From positions 496,001 to 560,000 of the forward strand of contig JAKLIX010000001.1 in NCBI GenBank assembly GCA_022709385.1: a stretch of DNA of 64,000 bases. The letters run 5' to 3'. A program made the position numbers and the translations under genes. Shown one piece after another: positions 47,303 through 57,300 of the stretch (position 1 is its first letter; each line of letters starts with the position of its first letter). The notes beneath the pieces were generated by a model. It saw only the letters and a list, made by a program, of their open reading frames with translations, searched no databases and was not told the DNA's origin. The DNA comes from Bacteroidota bacterium. GTDB lineage: Bacteria; Bacteroidota; Bacteroidia; Bacteroidales; CAIXZF01.

Positions 47303-47785
47303 ATGTTGTCAAAAGAAAAAAACAGGGAAATGCAGTGCAGGGAGATGAAAAATAAACTCTGGTCCTATGCGGAAAATGAATTGGACGCATTTGAATCGGA
47401 AAACCTGGAAAGGCACCTGGAAACATGCACAGCATGCAGCCGCCTGCTTCATTTGACCAGGGAGGCAATATCCCTGATGGAAGAAAAGAAAAAGATCACG
47501 GCCAATCCATTCCTGTTTACCCGTGTGATGGAAGCCCTGGATAAGGAAACCCATGATTACCGGACATTTTCCTGGAAACCAATTGCTTCTTTGCTGCTTC
47601 CCGCACCGCTACTGGTTTTTGCCGGTATCATGATCGGCATGGCCCTGGCCGGTAACTCCGGAAAGGAATCACTGACAGCCGGCACAACATACCAAAGTCT
47701 TTCCGGCAATGATGTGTTCCGCCTCGGCGATCTCGATGAACAGGATTATCTCACCTATTTTGATATGAATAATCAGGAAGAATAA
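47303..47785 (+). CDS. Zinc-finger (zf-HC2) anti-sigma factor
   Basis: 160 residues. The N-terminal zf-HC2 domain shows C(9)REMKNKLWSYAENEL and LERHLETCTACSRLL, giving His-x3-Cys-x2-Cys as in ZAS-type anti-sigma factors. One membrane helix follows (about 97-117, LLLPAPLLVFAGIMIGMALA) and a short periplasmic tail. It would hold the sigma factor encoded just before it (21-base gap) and release it on an envelope signal. It overlaps the next gene by one base (TAATG). Confidence 0.88.
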   Translation: MLSKEKNREMQCREMKNKLWSYAENELDAFESENLERHLETCTACSRLLHLTREAISLMEEKKKITANPFLFTRVMEALDKETHDYRTFSWKPIASLLLPAPLLVFAGIMIGMALAGNSGKESLTAGTTYQSLSGNDVFRLGDLDEQDYLTYFDMNNQEE

Positions 47786-48378
47786 TGAATACACTGCTCA
47801 ATAAAAAGTGGATGGCCTGGGTGCTCATCATGTTGTTCATATTGAATATCAGCATGCTGGGAACAATCCTCGGAATATTTTTCCTCCGTTCCAAGAAAGC
47901 GGAACCGGAATTACCTCAGGATCAACGCTTCAGTGGAAGGGAGCTGATCGAAAAAGCCAGCTTCGATTCGACTCAGGTCATGGCATTCCACAAACTCCGG
48001 CAGGATTTCATTGAGGCCACCCAGGCTGACCTGGAAAGACTGGACATGATTCGCCGGGATGTGATCGGTGAGATGGACCGCCGGGAACCCGATACCAATT
48101 ACCTGATGGAACTGGCAGACAGCATCGGAAAAGTCCAGGCTGAAATTAAAAAGGCTACCCTCAGGCATTACAGGGATGTGAGCAGGATTTGTAATCCGGA
48201 ACAGAAAGAAATGGTGAAAAGGTATTATACCCGGATGTTTTTCAGGGAAGGACAGGGTCAGGGCAAGATGATGCGAAAAGGCAAAAGGCATGGGCAGGCC
48301 GATGGGGAAGGATACCGCTTCCGGGGCGGACGTCCGCATGGAGAAGAAAATCATCCGGACACAGGAAACGGCAAATAA
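47785..48378 (+). CDS. Membrane-anchored Spy/CpxP-like periplasmic protein
   Basis: 197 residues: an N-terminal membrane helix (MAWVLIMLFILNISMLGTIL) that probably stays as an anchor, then a helical periplasmic region (FDSTQVMAFHKLRQDFIEAT, SRICNPEQKEMVKRYYTRMF) like heavy-metal-sensor/Spy-type four-helix proteins, and a charged Gly/Arg-rich tail. Its gene overlaps the anti-sigma gene, so it may take part in signal sensing, as CnrX-like sensors do for CnrH/CnrY. Exact family not certain. Confidence 0.7.
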   Translation: MNTLLNKKWMAWVLIMLFILNISMLGTILGIFFLRSKKAEPELPQDQRFSGRELIEKASFDSTQVMAFHKLRQDFIEATQADLERLDMIRRDVIGEMDRREPDTNYLMELADSIGKVQAEIKKATLRHYRDVSRICNPEQKEMVKRYYTRMFFREGQGQGKMMRKGKRHGQADGEGYRFRGGRPHGEENHPDTGNGK

Positions 48379-48438
48379 CAGACTGATCAGTAATAATATA
48401 TATAAGTTTAGAAAGTTTAATCAAATTCAAACAACATC

Positions 48439-48972
48439 ATGAACACAATAATCAGAAATGAAAAATGGGCAGGCCTGTTGGTACTTGTCATGCTGGTGAG
48501 CACGGTGGCTTTTTCGCAGGGCCGCGGTTATGGCCGGGGAGACGGCCCGCGGCATGGCTGGCGGGAACACCGGGCCGATTCTGCCTTTGGACCGGGCAGT
48601 GGATATTGCATGAATATTCCTGACCTGACCAAAGATCAGCAGGAAAAAATCGGGAAATCACGTCTTCAGTATGACAAAGAGGCGCTGCAACTTAAAAACC
48701 AGCGTGATGAATTGAAGGCCCGGCTAAGAACCCTTCAGACAGCAGACAAAGCCGATAACAAGGCCATCGACCAGGTCATTGACGAGATTGCAGCCATCAA
48801 TGCCCGGCTTGCAAAAAAACGCAACCTTCACAGGCAGGAAATCCGGTCCCTGCTTACGGACGAACAAAAGCTGTGGTTTGATACAGCGAAAGGAAAGAAA
48901 GGCAAGAGGGGAAAAGGACCACGGTCACAAGGACCTGCTGCCGGAGAACGCGGCCCCTGGTGTCCCTGGTGA
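48439..48972 (+). CDS. Spy/CpxP family periplasmic protein with two LTxxQ motifs
   Basis: 177 residues, signal peptide (LVLVMLVSTVAFSQG). The mature part begins with a Gly/Arg-rich stretch and holds two LTxxQ motifs, LTKDQ near residue 62 and LTDEQ near 137, separated by helices, the mark of Spy/CpxP periplasmic chaperones. The tail is basic (KGKKGKRGKGPRS). It is 60 bases downstream of the membrane-anchored relative and could be a target of the sigma factor. Its stop abuts that of the convergent anmK with no spacer. Confidence 0.8.
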   Translation: MNTIIRNEKWAGLLVLVMLVSTVAFSQGRGYGRGDGPRHGWREHRADSAFGPGSGYCMNIPDLTKDQQEKIGKSRLQYDKEALQLKNQRDELKARLRTLQTADKADNKAIDQVIDEIAAINARLAKKRNLHRQEIRSLLTDEQKLWFDTAKGKKGKRGKGPRSQGPAAGERGPWCPW

Positions 48973-50037
48973 TCAGGCCAGGTAAACAGCGCCCCCGCAG
49001 TGATCCCGGGATGCACCCGTTACGGAAGCAAGGGTATTGATACGCCCTGAAAAACGCAGCACACCAAGGAATGCAAATACCAGGGCTTCCTTATAATCAA
49101 CCAACATTGGATCCGGCACCACGACCTCAAGTTGTGGTGCCAGTTTTTTTATCTGCTTGATGAGATGGATGTTCCTGGCTCCCCCTCCCGTGACCAGCAT
49201 CCTTTTACCGGGAATTTGCCTGCAAATCTGTGCCACCTGAAAAGCGACATGATGACTCACACTCGCCAGGATATCCGCAGCTTGCCGCGCTGAGGTTCTC
49301 AGCAATGGCTGAAACTGTTCCAGGTACCATTCCCTGCCCAGTGATTTCGGTGGAGGCAGAAAGTAAAACTCCAGCTTGTTAAGCGCTTCCAAAAGATCCG
49401 GGATTATCTTTCCGGATGCTGCCACACTGCCTTCAGGATCAAAGGGAAGATTCAACAGGGCGGCGGTTTCGTTCAAGGGCATATTGCATGGACTGATATC
49501 ACAGGCGATCCGCCCTCTCAGGGGGTCTTCCCATGAAATATTGCTGAACCCTCCCAGATTGAGGCAGCAGTCATATGCATGAAACAACAGGCGGTCACCG
49601 GCAGGAACCAGCGGTGCTCCCTGTCCCCCAAGGGCCACATCCGTTGATCTGAAGTCGCAAATCACGGTGAATCCCGCCTGTGCAGCCAGCATGGCGCCGT
49701 CTCCCGCCTGTAAGGTCAGCCCTTCCTCAGGCCGGTGGAAAACAGTATGCCCGTGGGATGCGACAAAATCCGGAGTAAACCCCTCTTTCCTGCAAAATGC
49801 ATTGACCAGACTGCCGAGGTAAGCACCATAATGTTTGTGCAGCATGGCAAGCGCCAGACCGTCCATCTCAGGGGCATGCTTCAGTTTGTCGTACCACTCC
49901 CGGGAGTACGGGATGGTTTCAGCATGAAGAAGCCGGAAGCTCCAGCGGCCGTCATCGAAATGAAACTCGCAGGCCGCCAGATCTGTCCCGTCGAGTGAAG
50001 TGCCTGACATCAAACCGATTACCTTGTATGTTTCCAT
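48973..50037 (-). CDS. anmK: Anhydro-N-acetylmuramic acid kinase
   Basis: Cell-wall recycling enzyme that phosphorylates and opens 1,6-anhydroMurNAc. The 354-residue protein begins METYKVIGLMSGTSLDGTDLA, the AnmK signature, with LQAGDGAMLAAQAGFTVICD and VTGGGARNIHLIKQIK for sugar and ATP binding. An upstream in-frame start at 50247 would add about 70 residues overlapping murF and without similarity, so I use the ATG at 50037. Last gene of the porP-gldJ-murF-anmK run. Confidence 0.93.
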   Translation of the reverse strand: METYKVIGLMSGTSLDGTDLAACEFHFDDGRWSFRLLHAETIPYSREWYDKLKHAPEMDGLALAMLHKHYGAYLGSLVNAFCRKEGFTPDFVASHGHTVFHRPEEGLTLQAGDGAMLAAQAGFTVICDFRSTDVALGGQGAPLVPAGDRLLFHAYDCCLNLGGFSNISWEDPLRGRIACDISPCNMPLNETAALLNLPFDPEGSVAASGKIIPDLLEALNKLEFYFLPPPKSLGREWYLEQFQPLLRTSARQAADILASVSHHVAFQVAQICRQIPGKRMLVTGGGARNIHLIKQIKKLAPQLEVVVPDPMLVDYKEALVFAFLGVLRFSGRINTLASVTGASRDHCGGAVYLA

Positions 50038-50045
50038 AACGGAGT

Positions 50046-51350
50046 TTATAAAGCCTCGAGTACGGTCTCCAGTTTGATCCCGCGCGATCCTTTTATTAAT
50101 ATGGTATGATCTCTGACAGGGTATTGAAACAGGTAATCTCTGACAGAGGCTGCATCCCTGAATGTCTGAAACCCTGCCCGCTTGGCGGCGGCACTGAATA
50201 CCGGACCGGCAAGCAGTACTTTCCATCCTGCCCTTTCTTCCAGCCACCGGATGATCTGCCGGTGTTCTTCCTCCGCGTGATCTCCCAACTCAAGCATGTC
50301 TCCGAGGATAAGCATTTTGTTTTCCGCCGCTATCCCTGCAAAACTTTCAAGGCTGGCCTTCATGCTTGCCGGATTGGCGTTATAAGCATCCATGATAACG
50401 CTGTTCCGGGAAGTCTGTATGAACTGCGAACGCTGGTTGCATGGCTCGTAGGTTTCCAGTGCAGCAGCAATCGCGGCAGCCTCCACACCGTAATGCAATC
50501 CAATGGTGATGGCAGCCATCAGGTTAGCCAGGTTGTACTGGCCGATCAGTCTGGACCGGACCAGATGAGTTTCATTAGCTGTACTGAATGTTACGGCCGC
50601 AAAGGGACCGTATGCCTCAGGCATAAAGCGGCAGTATGTCTGACGGCCATTTCCATAGGTGATCCGGCCGGGGTAATCCTTCGTCAGTTCCATTAAAAGC
50701 GGATCATCCGCGTTCACGAAAAAGTTGCCGCCCTTTTCTTTTACACTGTCATAAAGGGCTTTTTTTGTCCGGATGATGCCATCGATCCCGCCGAATCCTT
50801 CGAGGTGGGCCTTGCCGATATTGGTGATCAGCCCGGCATCAGGAAGGGCCAAATTACACAGCATCCCAATCTCTCCGGGGTGATTGGCTCCCATTTCGAC
50901 GACTGCCATCTCTGTGTCCCTGCCAATTCTGAGCAAGGTGAGCGGAACCCCGATGTGGTTGTTCAGGTTGCCCTCGGTGGCGACCAGCTGGTATTTGCAA
51001 CCCAGAACGGCACTGATCAGCTCCTTGCTGGTGGTTTTGCCGTTGCTTCCGGTGATACCCAGTAACGGTATCAGGGATTGCTGTCTGTGAAAACGAGCCA
51101 TTTGCTGAAGGGTCTCAAGCACATTCGCGACCCGGATGATCCGCTTGTCTTCAGGATTTGGAACATTCTCGTCAACAATGGCATAGGCTGCTCCTTTTTC
51201 AAGGGCTTCCGCTGCAAAAAGGTTGCCGTTGAAATGGGTACCCCTGAATGCAAAGAAAAGACTGCCTGGATGGATATGCCTGGAATCGGTCGAAACCGAA
51301 GGATAATTCAGAAACAACGCATGCAGCGTGCTGAGAGGAACAGATACCAT
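50046..51350 (-). CDS. murF: UDP-N-acetylmuramoyl-tripeptide--D-alanyl-D-alanine ligase
   Basis: Adds D-Ala-D-Ala to the UDP-MurNAc-tripeptide. The 434-residue protein has the N-terminal uridine-binding domain (SVSTDSRHIHPGSLFFAFRG), the ATP loop GITGSNGKTTSKELISAV, AVVEMGANHPGEIG, ITNIGKAHLEGFGG and the canonical substrate loop VIMDAYNANPASM. All residues expected for activity are present. It differs from the fused MurF half of the protein at 17957-20449. Located between gldJ and anmK, as is common in Bacteroidota. Confidence 0.94.
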   Translation of the reverse strand: MVSVPLSTLHALFLNYPSVSTDSRHIHPGSLFFAFRGTHFNGNLFAAEALEKGAAYAIVDENVPNPEDKRIIRVANVLETLQQMARFHRQQSLIPLLGITGSNGKTTSKELISAVLGCKYQLVATEGNLNNHIGVPLTLLRIGRDTEMAVVEMGANHPGEIGMLCNLALPDAGLITNIGKAHLEGFGGIDGIIRTKKALYDSVKEKGGNFFVNADDPLLMELTKDYPGRITYGNGRQTYCRFMPEAYGPFAAVTFSTANETHLVRSRLIGQYNLANLMAAITIGLHYGVEAAAIAAALETYEPCNQRSQFIQTSRNSVIMDAYNANPASMKASLESFAGIAAENKMLILGDMLELGDHAEEEHRQIIRWLEERAGWKVLLAGPVFSAAAKRAGFQTFRDAASVRDYLFQYPVRDHTILIKGSRGIKLETVLEAL

Positions 51351-51395
51351 CGGGATGTTCAGGGACTAAGCCCTTCAGCTGGGTTGAACCGGTTT

Positions 51396-52871
51396 TTAAT
51401 AAGCGCCGGGGATGGGACTGCCAACCCTGGTCATGGCACAACGAAAGCCGATATTGTCGGTCGACTGGTATTCATCCAGGAAACGGCGTGTACCCGGACT
51501 GAGCCAGTAGGCACGGTCTTTCCATGAACCACCTTTGTAAACACGGGCCTGATCATTGATCATGGAAGTCATGCTGTAATCATACATCAGGTTGGAAGTA
51601 TTGCCTTCCGGAGCTTCAAGCCATTCTTTCGACAAGGTGGAAGCGTAATCACCGTCGAGGTAATTGATATTGTCGGATTTCCTGTAATTTCTCCTGTTCA
51701 TGCTTTCTTCCGTGGTCACCTCTCTCCAGATAACCCTCCCGAGGCTGTCTTTCTCGGCGATAAAACCTTCCTGGTCCCTGGTCTGGGTTTTAAAGACATT
51801 CCCCCTGTAAGAGCGGAAATCATCCATGTCTTCATAGGTGAGGGGCCTGTAAACATCCATTACCCACTCGGAAACATTGCCGGCCATATTGTAAACACCA
51901 TAATCGTTCGGCCAGTATGAATATACCGGGGCAGGTATGTCGGCACCGTCGTTCAGGTTCCCTGCCACGCCCATATAATCACCCCTGCCTCTCATGAAAT
52001 TGGCGACAAAGCTGCCGTAGAATTTATCATCGGTGGTACGTGTGAAGTTTCCGTTCCAGGGATAGTTCCTTCTTTCAATAATACGTTCAAACTGGGTGTT
52101 TCCCACGAGGCCGAGCGATGCGTATTCCCATTCGGCTTCGGTGGGCAGGCGGTAACGCGGGAGCAGGATGCCGTCTTCCATCCTGACCTTCCTTTCACCG
52201 GAACCGGAAGGATTCAGGTCTTCCAGCGGGCTGCGGACCAGTCCTTCATATTGCCCTACAAGATAAGCGTCGGTATTGAAGTTGTTCTCATTCAACTGAT
52301 CGGGATCCCAGTCGAGGATGCCCTGTTCCACCAGGATCATTTCATTTACCCTGTCGGTTCTCCATGCACAGTAATTACTGGCCTGGTGCCAGTTGACACC
52401 CACAACGGGATAGTTACGGTATGCGGGATGCCTCAGGTAAAGTTCCACCAGGGGCTCATTGTAAGCAAGACGCTCTCTCCATACCAGGGTGTCGGGCAGT
52501 GCTTTTTTGAATACTTCCGGATAGTCCATGCTGAACACACGTTGTAACCAGTAAAGGTATTCCAGGTAATCCAGGTTGCGAACCTCGGTTTCATCAAGAT
52601 AGAAGGAGGATACGGTCACCCTTCTCGGGATGTTGTTCCAGTTGAACTGGACATTGTCCTGGGTTGTTCCCATGACGAAAGTACCTCCTTCGATCAGGAT
52701 CAGTCCGGGACCCGTTGCCTGTTCAACGAAATCAACCACCTCAAAACCACCGTTCTCGGGGTTGTTGTATTCCCACCCGGTGGTGCTTGAATACTCTTTC
52801 TTGCAGGATGCCAGGGTAAGGATCAGCAACCCCAGCGATACTGCCTGTGTGATTTTTATTAGCCGCTTCAT
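51396..52871 (-). CDS. gldJ: T9SS/gliding lipoprotein GldJ
   Basis: About 491 residues, a lipoprotein with lipobox LASC after a short signal peptide. The rest is a formylglycine-generating-enzyme (SUMF) fold: LILIEGGTFVMGTTQDN, VSSFYLDETEVRNLDYLEYL, YPVVGVNWHQASNYCAWR, YRLPTEAEWEYASLG, YNMAGNVSEWVMDVY and a C-terminal NIGFRCAM. The DETEV and DYLEYL wording matches GldJ rather than GldK/PorK. GldJ has no known enzymatic role; it stabilises other gliding/T9SS proteins. Start is the ATG at 52871; an ATG seven codons upstream is possible. Confidence 0.88.
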   Translation of the reverse strand: MKRLIKITQAVSLGLLILTLASCKKEYSSTTGWEYNNPENGGFEVVDFVEQATGPGLILIEGGTFVMGTTQDNVQFNWNNIPRRVTVSSFYLDETEVRNLDYLEYLYWLQRVFSMDYPEVFKKALPDTLVWRERLAYNEPLVELYLRHPAYRNYPVVGVNWHQASNYCAWRTDRVNEMILVEQGILDWDPDQLNENNFNTDAYLVGQYEGLVRSPLEDLNPSGSGERKVRMEDGILLPRYRLPTEAEWEYASLGLVGNTQFERIIERRNYPWNGNFTRTTDDKFYGSFVANFMRGRGDYMGVAGNLNDGADIPAPVYSYWPNDYGVYNMAGNVSEWVMDVYRPLTYEDMDDFRSYRGNVFKTQTRDQEGFIAEKDSLGRVIWREVTTEESMNRRNYRKSDNINYLDGDYASTLSKEWLEAPEGNTSNLMYDYSMTSMINDQARVYKGGSWKDRAYWLSPGTRRFLDEYQSTDNIGFRCAMTRVGSPIPGAY

Positions 52872-52915
52872 GGAATGATATCTGAAAATCATTGATACAG
52901 TTCGGTTTACATTAA

Positions 52916-53914
52916 CTAAAAGGACGGGCAGTTTATTGTTCTTATCTTTTTCTTTTTCACAGGACAGGGGAACAGCCAGCTGAATGACACCTCGTGGGCG
53001 CCACCCGTGATGTTGGTCAGCCTGGATACGGTAAGGTCGTAACTGTAACCCAGTTTAAAACTGGATTGTTCAAAACCTGCCAGCATAATGAAAGCATCTG
53101 CATTGTTGAAATTCTGCCTGAACCACAATCCTCCCACAAAAGGTGATCTGTTGAAATACAAACCGTAGTTGATCTGCTGGAAATGCTGCTGCATTTGGTA
53201 GAGAATGTTGGGAGAAATGGTGGGATCTTCCGGGTTGCGGTTGGAGCCGCTCTTGCGCTTCAGGTCAATAATGCCTCCCGCATGAACGGTGAGCTTCATG
53301 TTGAGCTTGCTGCTGATGTCGCTGTAAAACCCTTCATTGGGCTGAGTCAGGTGATGAACCGCGACTCCGGCGAAAAAACTCTCTCCAAGATTCAGTAAAG
53401 TACCCGTGGAAAAATCCGCAAACCCGATGCTTAGCTTGGGTGGGGGCTTTTCCTGGGTCTGGTTCACAAACCCGAAACGCGGGTCGATCATGTCGGGAAA
53501 AGTCAGCTTATCCCAGTCGATCCTCCGCTGGTAATAAGTGGCCTGAAAACCGGCATGCAGAAACGACCTGCGGTTGAGTGTCAACCGGTAAGAATAAATT
53601 CCGCTGAAAGTAGTGGTAGTTAGTGCCCCTTCCCCGGCCTGGTCGTTCATGGCCAGAAATCCGACACCTCCCGAAATCCTGTCCCAGTATTGGTCGAAAG
53701 CGGCGCTGTACGTAACATAAGTCCCTGCAATAGCCGGCCATTGATTGCGGTAATTGAAGGTAAGCCTCGGACATACCGCTGATCCTGCTAATGCGGGATT
53801 CAGGTAAAGCGGATTGGCGTAAAACTGTGAGAAGATGGGGTCCTGCGCTACTGCCACCCGGCCTGTTATAACCAGGATTATCAGCATTACCAGGTAACTT
53901 AGCTTCTTGACCAT
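52916..53914 (-). CDS. PorP/SprF family T9SS membrane protein
   Basis: 332 residues, signal peptide (LVMLIILVITGRVAVAQ) followed by the family start DPIFSQFYANPLYLNPALAG and a beta-barrel pattern of alternating strands, as in PorP/SprF proteins of the outer membrane. Some members work with specific cargo adhesins (SprF with SprB), others with the core T9SS (PorP). It precedes gldJ by 44 bases on the same strand, which hints at the core role. Confidence 0.88.
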   Translation of the reverse strand: MVKKLSYLVMLIILVITGRVAVAQDPIFSQFYANPLYLNPALAGSAVCPRLTFNYRNQWPAIAGTYVTYSAAFDQYWDRISGGVGFLAMNDQAGEGALTTTTFSGIYSYRLTLNRRSFLHAGFQATYYQRRIDWDKLTFPDMIDPRFGFVNQTQEKPPPKLSIGFADFSTGTLLNLGESFFAGVAVHHLTQPNEGFYSDISSKLNMKLTVHAGGIIDLKRKSGSNRNPEDPTISPNILYQMQQHFQQINYGLYFNRSPFVGGLWFRQNFNNADAFIMLAGFEQSSFKLGYSYDLTVSRLTNITGGAHEVSFSWLFPCPVKKKKIRTINCPSF

Positions 53915-54323
53915 AAGTGTTAGTAGGATGTTGATAAATTTTTGGGATTACAATATTACAATATTTTTTTCACATACCAGCTTTTCAAAAAATTATTGTG
54001 ATCCCGCAGCCAATTCCATTAAATCTTTTATACTGCTTATGACACTGAAAGTTTCATAAGGTTTCCCGCTCAGGCAACAATCTTAATCCAAATCTGTCAT
54101 ATACCTGAAAAAGAATGGATTCCAAAAACAAACCAGCCGCTTGAATGACTTTTTTGGAAAAATGGTGGCAGGCGGCATACTTTTTTACCAGCTTTGTTGT
54201 TTAATTTATCCCCATGGTCAACATAACAGTTGTGATCAGATTGGATGGAAACCCAAGTGATTCAATACGATACCTTATGTACCCCCAATCCGGATACCGG
54301 TGGTAATATTCAAACCCTGATTT
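53915..54323. other. 409-base divergent intergenic region between porP and porU
   Basis: AT-rich region between the minus-strand porP and the plus-strand porU. It must hold two promoters, but I found no exact TAnnTTTG in either direction; the nearest plus-strand match is CAGCTTTG at 54189-54196. No gene or RNA supported. Confidence 0.3.
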
Positions 54324-57300
54324 ATGCGTAAATTTCACATTGTCAGTATTATACATTTTCTTCTCCTGTTTCCTGCCACGCATATGGCATTTTCCCGTGA
54401 TGCCTTTCAACTGCCTCCGGTAAGCATTCATTGGCTTGGGATTCAGTCATTCGGCGATACCTCCGATCCGCTTCACCGCTTCCTTTACTTTGAACAGGCT
54501 GTTTTTCAACCTGCCACAGGTGATTTACCCTGTTATTCCATCAGCATTCCATATCCCGCGGGTACCCGTATCAGTGCCGTCTCGCTGTTAAATCCGGTGT
54601 ATACGGAGCTTAGCCCTGAAGAAAGATCGGTCGTCCGCGATCTGTCCCTCATCGGGAATGAACCCATGATCAGTTTTGAACATTCGGTACACAGAAAGGA
54701 GCATGCAGCCCTGATTACGATACTGCCTTTTATAAAAGATCAGGTAAGCGGATCCATCCTGCGTCTCGACCAATTCGCCCTGGAGCTGGAAACCCTCCCC
54801 GAAACCACGGAAACATCCTTGCGTGACTATGCTGCCCATTCGGTGCTCTCCCAGGGTACCTGGTACAAGATCAGTGTCAGTAATACGGGCATTTACCGGC
54901 TTAGCTGGCAGGATCTTGTGAATATGGGGATCAGTCCGGCAGGCATCAACCCGAAAAATATCCGTATCTACGGCAATGGCGGCGGCATGCTTGCTGAAGC
55001 CAACAATGTTTTCAGACATGACGACCTGGTGGAAAACGCTATCGTGGTCTCCGGAGAAAACGACGGCAGTTTCGATGCCGCGGATTATATCCTGTTCTAT
55101 GGGGAGTCACCCGATACCTGGACATATAAAACATCAAAACAGGCCTTTAGCCATACGAAAAACCTTTACACTGACCATACTTACTATTTCCTGACCTTCG
55201 ACCACGGACCCGGAAAACGCGTTGTCGACATCCCCCAGTCGGGGCAGACCGCCACGCACCAGGTAAACCGGTTCAACGATTACGCTTTTTATGAGCTGGA
55301 TGAAAGCAACCTGATCAAAAGCGGTAAAATCTGGTACGGAGAAAAATTCGACCTGAAAACCAGCTATGAGCTTCCGGCTTTTTCTTTCCCCAATATTGAC
55401 GGGGATATCCCCGTGAAATTCGAGGTCGACCTGGCCGCGAGGTCCACCTCTGCAAGCACCTTCAAGGTGTATGTGAACGGGGGAGAGGCCATTAACCAGC
55501 AAATCTCACCCATCAGTCCTGCGTTTAATACGGATTATGCCATCCCGGCCACAGCTTCCCGGACCTTCTACCTGAATACACCAACGGTCAATGTCAGGGT
55601 TAACTACATTCCTCCCGTAACCGGTTCGATCGGGTGGCTGAACTACGTGGAATTCAATGTGACACGTCACCTGATCATGCACGGAGACCAGATGTCGTTC
55701 CGCCATATTGAATCGGCCGACCCGGGTAATATTACCGAATTCACCCTTTCGGGCGTCGCCGCTTCCACGCAGGTCTGGGACGTGACGGATTGCACCAACC
55801 CCGGAAATGTCTTAACCACAGGAGCTTCAGGAAACCTGGTCTTCAGCTTGCCCACCGACAGCATCCGTGAGTTCATCGCCTTTTCCGGGGCTTCTTTCCT
55901 TGGTATCAGCGGTTGGGAGCAAATCTCCAACCAGGATCTGCATGCTACAGGAACCCATGACATGATCATCATAGCTCATCCGGATTTTTTAAATCACGCT
56001 CATGAACTGGCTGAAATACACAGAGATGAAGGTTTAACTGTGACCGTGACCACGCCCGGGCAGATTTACAATGAATTTTCATCCGGAGCCCAGGACGTGG
56101 CCGCACTGAGAGACTTCATCAAAATGATTTACGACAGGGCGCCACAGGGTCAGGAACCCCGTTACGTCCTGATGTTCGGAGACGGATCCTTTGATTACAG
56201 GGACCGCCTGGCCAACAATACCAATTTCGTTCCCACCTTTCAGTCTATCAATTCATTAAGACCTACAGAATCCTATGTAACCGACGACTTCTTCGGATTA
56301 ATGGATCCGGCTGAAGGGAATGACTGTTACGGAACCCTCGACCTGGGTGTAGGCCGGCTGCCGGTGAAAAACCTCGAACAGGCAGACCAGGCCCTGCTCA
56401 AGATCAAAAAGTACCTCGGCCTGATTCCGCAAACCCCCGGGACGAATTATTCCAACAGCGTCCCCCGGCTCGGCGACTGGCGGAATCTGATCTGTTTTGT
56501 GGCCGATGATGAAGACAACAACATGCATTTCGATCAGGCAGAGGCACTTGCTACATATGTAGACACGGCTTTCAGAGAATACAATGTGGATAAGATCTAT
56601 TTCGATGCTTACAAACAGCAGTCGACACCCGGCGGGCAACGTTACCCCGATGTGAATGCCGACATTAACAAAAGAGTTGGCAAGGGTGCACTCATCATGA
56701 ATTACACCGGTCACGGGGGAGAAACGGGCTGGGCCCATGAAAGGGTGCTGGAGGTGTCTGATATCAATGCCTGGAACAATGAGTGGGACCTGCCTGTTTT
56801 TGTCACTGCAACCTGTGAATTCAGCCGTTTCGACGATCCCGAGAGGATTTCGGCCGGGGAGTATGTCTTCCTTAACCCCGCCGGTGGGGGGATATCCCTC
56901 TTCACCACCACCAGGCTTTCCTTTTCCTCTTCCAATTTCGCCCTGAACATGAACTTTTATTACCATGTATTTAATAAAACCGGTGGCAGATACCTGAAAA
57001 TGGGAGAGGTGATCAAACTGGCCAAGACACCTTCCAATCCTTATATCCGCAATTTCGTCCTGCTCGGCGATCCCGCCCTGGGTATCGTTTATCCTGAATA
57101 TAAAGTGGCTACCTCCACCATCAATGGCAAACCGGTGGGTACTGAGCCCGATACCCTGAAAGCCTTCAGCCATGTGACCATTACGGGTTACATCCACGAT
57201 GATGATGGCAATAAACTGACGGATTTCAACGGAGTGATTTACCCGAGCGTGTTCGATAAGCCGGCCGAAGTTGTCACCCTCGGGAATGACCAGGGAAGTG

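Noticed and set aside
50038-50247. Long N-terminal extension of anmK
   Set aside because: The extra residues are antisense-free but overlap the 3' end of murF and lack similarity to AnmK; the ATG at 50037 starts the family signature.
53915-54323. Possible small RNA or tRNA in the porP-porU gap
   Set aside because: No tRNA T-arm or anticodon arm pattern and no clear stem-loop; left as an AT-rich promoter region.
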